NCBI RefSeq assembly: GCF_014200725.1
Contig: NZ_JACHCL010000005.1
Location: forward strand, 62,001-126,000
DNA from: Janthinobacterium silvisoli
GTDB taxonomy: Bacteria; Pseudomonadota; Gammaproteobacteria; Burkholderiales; Burkholderiaceae_D
Reading direction: 5' to 3'
DNA: 64,000 nt
The notes under the pieces are model-generated. The model was given only the letters and a program-made list of their open reading frames with translations, had not been told where the DNA came from and searched no databases. Numbering within the stretch: the stretch's first letter is position 1; every line of letters begins with the position of its first letter. Positions 60,618 to 64,000 of the stretch are shown one piece after another. The position numbers and the translations under genes are program-made.

Positions 60618-62759
60618 CTATTCGGCACCGTAACTTGCCGCAGCATGAGGCGCCATCTTTTTCGCGTGCAGATGTTCACGCAGCAATCCTCGCAGCAATT
60701 GCACATGTGCCACGGCATCAGCTTGCAAGGCCGTCAAACTTTCCGTATTGCATAGGTCAGGCGCCAGCGCATCGGCATCGCCGCGCAGCAGCGCGTCGAT
60801 TTCGCTACTGACTACGCTGATCCAGCGCTGCAATTCTGGCGGGGCTGGCTCGGCCTGCGGACTCAGACTGATACGCGCCGTGCTGCCTGCCACGCGGCGC
60901 AGCAAGGGCAAGGTGGACATGGCGGCCAGGCCCATGCCCGCGCTGCGGCCCAGGCGGCGCTCGATGCGCAGGCGCTGCACCACTTGCTCTGCATTGTTGC
61001 TGGCCAGCCCCGCTTCGCGGCGCAAATGCGCAATCGATTTGTCCCATTTGCCGCCGGCCGCCATCACGCCCAGCAGGTATTGCAGATTCGCCGACACAGC
61101 CTCGGTCAGGCGCTGGTCCAGGTCGTCTGCCTCGCGGTCTGGCCACAGGAAAAACGTCGCCAGCAGGGCCAGCACGCAGCCGAGCACGTTGTTGCCCAGG
61201 CGGCTCAGCGCATACACCATCTCATTGGCAGGCGCCGCATAGTCGGCCACCAGCACGAAGGCCGGCGTCATGAACAGCACATGCAAGCCATAGTTGACGC
61301 GGCGCAAGGCCATGGTGGCCACGATCAAGGGGAACACCACCAGCGAAATGGCCAGCGGCGTATGGATCACCAGGCCGATCAACACGGCCAGCAAGGCGCC
61401 CAGCACACTGCCCGCCACCCGCTCGATGCCGCGCGGCCAGGTGGTCGACACGGAGGGCTGCAATATCAGCAAGGTCGCCATGGTGGCCCAATAGCCAAAC
61501 GGGATATGCAGCATTTCGACCAGCATGAAACCGGCCGTGGTCGCCAGCGACACGCGCGCCGCATGGCGCCAGCTCAGGGAACGGGGTGTGGCGTTAACCT
61601 TCAGCGTTTGCCACGCTTGTCCCAGCGACAGCAAGGCTTGCTCGCGCCATGGCAGCTCGGTGGCGCGCGCCATGCCCAGGTCCATGAATTCCACGTTCAG
61701 GCGCAGGGGCAACAAGGCGCCCAGCGCCGCTTCGAGGCGCCGCCCGCACGCGGTCAGGCGGCGCTGCAAGTCCAGCGGCGCCACATCGGGCTGGCGTTGT
61801 ACCGACAAGCCCAGTCGCCGCAGCAGCACCGCCATCGCTTCCAGGCTGCGCCGCGCACGCGGATCATGGCGCAGGCGTGGGCGTTCGCGCTCGCAGGAAT
61901 GCGTGACGGCGATCAGGTAGGCGAAGATGCGTTCGGCGTCGCTGAGCGCCAGCAGCAGGTTGTCGTACAAGTCGCCACGGCCCGCGCGCGCTGGCGGCAC
62001 GGCGGCCAGCGCCACCCGCGCCGCTTCCAGCGCGGCGCGCGCCTGCGAACGGTAGCTGGCGCCATGCGCGCCAGTGCCGTCCTGTTCAGTGTCCCGTTCC
62101 AGATAGCGCGCATTGTCGCGCGCGATACCGGCCAGCCGTGAATAGGCAGCGGCCACGGCGCGCCGGGCCGGCACAAACGGATGGATGCGCCAGACGGTAA
62201 AACTGAGTACGGTAGCAAACACGCATCCAAACAGATACAGGCCCAGGAATGGCGCGCTTTGCGTCAAGGAATGCAGCGGGTGGGTGACCATCACCACGCA
62301 GGCGGTGGCCGCCAGGATAGACACTTGCGCCGTGGCCGCGCCCCAGATGCGGGCCAGCGCGCCAGCCCAGGAAAACAGCAGTACGGCGATGGCCGCCATC
62401 AGCAGGCCATGGCCGGCCGCCAGCGCAGCCAGTCCGCCCACCACGGTCGATAGCAAGCCGAATCCCAGCATCGACACGAAACGCATGCGCCGCGTGCCGG
62501 CCGCGTCGGCCAGGCAAGTCCAGAAGGCGCCGATGGCGGCCCAGGCAAAATCGGGGTGGTTCAGTAGCAGCCCCAGCAGCAACACGGCGCTGGCGGCGCA
62601 CGCGGCGCGCAAGCCTTCGGACAGATTGGTTTCGTCGATGGCCAGGGTCACCATCCACAGGGGACGGCGCTGTGCCAGTTTGTCGCTCAATACATGCAGC
62701 GCCGTCACAAGCCGGCTAGTCGAGGTGCGCGCGCGGCGATGGAGTTTCCTGAGTCGCAA
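60618..62759 (-). CDS. FUSC family membrane protein (YccS/aromatic acid exporter-like)
   Basis: A 713-residue membrane protein in the FUSC layout: two clusters of about six hydrophobic segments (AACAASAVLLLGLLLNHPDF and AAIGAFWTCLADAAGTRRMR in the first; PFGYWATMATLLILQPSVST and VLGALLAVLIGLVIHTPLAI in the second) separated by and followed by soluble helical regions. Relatives include YccS and the AaeB aromatic carboxylate exporter; the substrate here is unknown. The start is a TTG at 62759; no clear ATG with a binding site is nearer. It follows dxs by 123 bases. Confidence 0.88.
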   Translation of the reverse strand: MRLRKLHRRARTSTSRLVTALHVLSDKLAQRRPLWMVTLAIDETNLSEGLRAACAASAVLLLGLLLNHPDFAWAAIGAFWTCLADAAGTRRMRFVSMLGFGLLSTVVGGLAALAAGHGLLMAAIAVLLFSWAGALARIWGAATAQVSILAATACVVMVTHPLHSLTQSAPFLGLYLFGCVFATVLSFTVWRIHPFVPARRAVAAAYSRLAGIARDNARYLERDTEQDGTGAHGASYRSQARAALEAARVALAAVPPARAGRGDLYDNLLLALSDAERIFAYLIAVTHSCERERPRLRHDPRARRSLEAMAVLLRRLGLSVQRQPDVAPLDLQRRLTACGRRLEAALGALLPLRLNVEFMDLGMARATELPWREQALLSLGQAWQTLKVNATPRSLSWRHAARVSLATTAGFMLVEMLHIPFGYWATMATLLILQPSVSTTWPRGIERVAGSVLGALLAVLIGLVIHTPLAISLVVFPLIVATMALRRVNYGLHVLFMTPAFVLVADYAAPANEMVYALSRLGNNVLGCVLALLATFFLWPDREADDLDQRLTEAVSANLQYLLGVMAAGGKWDKSIAHLRREAGLASNNAEQVVQRLRIERRLGRSAGMGLAAMSTLPLLRRVAGSTARISLSPQAEPAPPELQRWISVVSSEIDALLRGDADALAPDLCNTESLTALQADAVAHVQLLRGLLREHLHAKKMAPHAAASYGAE

Positions 62760-62882
62760 GGTCAGCTTCGTTTAGGATGAAAACAGGATCGTATCATTGC
62801 CGCGACACAAAATGTTGCAGTGCAGCGTAAACGTGGAGCCGATGCGAAAAAAAAGCGACACCGCAGTGCCGCTTCCGTTTGA

Positions 62883-64000
62883 TCAGCTGACCACCGCCAG
62901 CCGTGGCGCCGTGTCGCCAAAGCGCTGGGTAATCGATGCCGCGATACCCGCGCCATCGAGGCCCACGCTTTTCAGCAATTGCACAGGGTCGCCATGGTCG
63001 ATGAACTGGTCGGGCAAGCCCAGCATCAGGACAGGCTTGACGATGCCTTCCGCCGCCAGCGCTTCGGCCACGGCCGAACCGGCGCCGCCCATGATGCAGC
63101 CCTCTTCCACCGTCACCAGGTAATCATGCTCGGCGGCCAGTTGTTTCACCAGCGCTACATCGAGCGGCTTGACGAAACGCATGTTGGCTACCGTGGCGTC
63201 GAGTTGCTCGCCCGCTGCCACACCAGGCGCCACCATCGAGCCGAAGGCCAGGATGGCGATGCGCTTGCCTTGGCGCTTGAGCTCGCCCTTGCCGATTTCT
63301 ATACTCGTCAACTCAGGCACGATGGCTGCGCCAGCACCGGCGCCGCGCGGGTAGCGGATCGCTGCCGGGCCCGGATAGTGGTAGCCCGTGGTCAGCATCT
63401 GGCGGCATTCGTTTTCGTCTGACGCAGCCATGATGACCATGTTTGGAATGCAGCGCAGGAAGGCCATGTCGTAGTTACCGGCGTGCGTGGCGCCGTCCGC
63501 GCCCACCAGGCCGGCCCGGTCCAGCGCAAACGTCACGTCCAGGTTTTGCAGCGCCACGTCGTGGATCAGCTGATCGTAGGCGCGCTGCAAAAAGGTCGAG
63601 TAAATGGCGACCACCGGCTTCAAGCCTTCGCAAGCGAGGCCTGCCCCGAAGGTCACCGCGTGCTGCTCGGCGATACCGACGTCAAAGTAGCGGGCCGGGT
63701 ATTGCTGCTCGAACTTGACCATGCCCGAACCCTCGCGCATGGCCGGCGTGATGCCGACCAGGCGTTTATCGTGCGCCGCCATGTCGCACAGCCAGTTGCC
63801 GAACACTTCGGTGTAGGTCATCTTGGCCGGCGCCGTGGCCGGTTTGATACCCTCGGCCGGATTGAACTTGCCGGTGCCGTGGTACAGGATCGGTTCCGCC
63901 TCGGCCAGCTTGTAGCCTTGGCCTTTTTTAGTGACCACGTGCAGGAATTGCGGACCTTTCAGCTGCTTGATGTTTTGCAGGGTCGGGATCAGCGAATCGA
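62883..64000 (-). CDS. dxs: 1-deoxy-D-xylulose-5-phosphate synthase, C-terminal part
   Basis: A thiamine-diphosphate enzyme making the first MEP-pathway intermediate for isoprenoids. The window holds about 372 codons; the N-terminal part and start are beyond the right edge. Visible are [20 protein letters not shown], the transketolase motif [40 protein letters not shown], and the C-terminal [20 protein letters not shown]. The usual length is about 620 residues. Confidence 0.97.
   Translation of the reverse strand, partial: DSLIPTLQNIKQLKGPQFLHVVTKKGQGYKLAEAEPILYHGTGKFNPAEGIKPATAPAKMTYTEVFGNWLCDMAAHDKRLVGITPAMREGSGMVKFEQQYPARYFDVGIAEQHAVTFGAGLACEGLKPVVAIYSTFLQRAYDQLIHDVALQNLDVTFALDRAGLVGADGATHAGNYDMAFLRCIPNMVIMAASDENECRQMLTTGYHYPGPAAIRYPRGAGAGAAIVPELTSIEIGKGELKRQGKRIAILAFGSMVAPGVAAGEQLDATVANMRFVKPLDVALVKQLAAEHDYLVTVEEGCIMGGAGSAVAEALAAEGIVKPVLMLGLPDQFIDHGDPVQLLKSVGLDGAGIAASITQRFGDTAPRLAVVS

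Noticed and set aside
1-64000. tRNA, rRNA, CRISPR, insertion sequence or prophage
   Set aside because: By eye I found no tRNA arm patterns, rRNA segments, spaced repeats, transposase genes or phage structural genes. The holin-family gene at 45473 belongs to a yqjD-yqjE-yqjK set, not a phage.

Overview
The window reads as chromosomal core DNA of a GC-rich betaproteobacterium of the order Burkholderiales, most likely Oxalobacteraceae (Janthinobacterium, Massilia or Duganella type). The grounds are gene content and order: ftsY-ftsE-ftsX-rpoH, a ctaD/coxB/ctaG/ctaE cytochrome oxidase locus next to SURF1/ctaA/ctaB/SCO, pilT-pilU beside yggS-proC, and glcDEF. I see no phage, insertion sequence, CRISPR array, rRNA or tRNA gene. 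The genus is inferred from protein style, not from a database search.

Layout. 1-2.4 kb (minus): cyclopropane-fatty-acid-synthase-like methyltransferase (cut by the left edge), DUF1365 protein and FAD oxidoreductase. 2.6-6.7 kb (plus): ftsY, ftsE, ftsX, then rpoH, whose promoter carries a near-perfect CIRCE operator. 6.8-13.1 kb: accessory genes, namely a small RHH-like protein, a lipoprotein, a monooxygenase/P450 pair with a divergent ArsR-type regulator, and an ABC exporter whose permease is fused to a CPBP protease. 13.2-17.7 kb: a compact stress cluster (Pmp3/YqaE, two TerD proteins, an AIM24-like protein, a TerC-like DUF475 protein) with a divergent NhaR-like LysR regulator. 18.4-20.8 kb: a CNNM/CorC protein convergent with an AI-2E-type permease.

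20.9-30.0 kb (mostly minus): the aa3-type cytochrome c oxidase locus with structural subunits (coxB with a fused cytochrome c, ctaD, ctaE), copper and assembly factors (ctaG, SCO, a second CxxxC protein, SURF1, a 39-residue assembly protein) and heme A synthesis (ctaA, ctaB). 30.5-32.8 kb: BioC-like methyltransferase, comF, trmL.

32.8-41.9 kb (minus): the most unusual locus, six closely spaced genes around a 1233-residue tubulin/FtsZ-like GTPase with a C-terminal GYF-type domain. Partners are a VWA-like secreted and membrane-anchored protein, a small membrane protein, a zinc-ribbon membrane protein, a glycine-zipper lipoprotein and a protein of unknown family. It matches the general idea of a multicomponent FtsZ-like membrane-remodelling system proposed from comparative genomics, with a composition that deserves experiments.

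42.2-48.2 kb: rfaE2, a DUF3717 gene, oxyR (both redox cysteines present), ubiA, a yqjD/yqjE/yqjK-type trio, a DUF3455 lipoprotein and an ECF sigma/anti-sigma pair. 48.2-54.8 kb: proC and yggS, divergent from pilT-pilU, a glutathione peroxidase and a GGDEF-EAL protein. 54.8-64 kb: glcF-glcE-glcD, a PduO-type cobalamin adenosyltransferase, two small secreted six-cysteine proteins flanking a membrane-anchored glutaredoxin, a FUSC-family membrane protein, and dxs (cut by the right edge).
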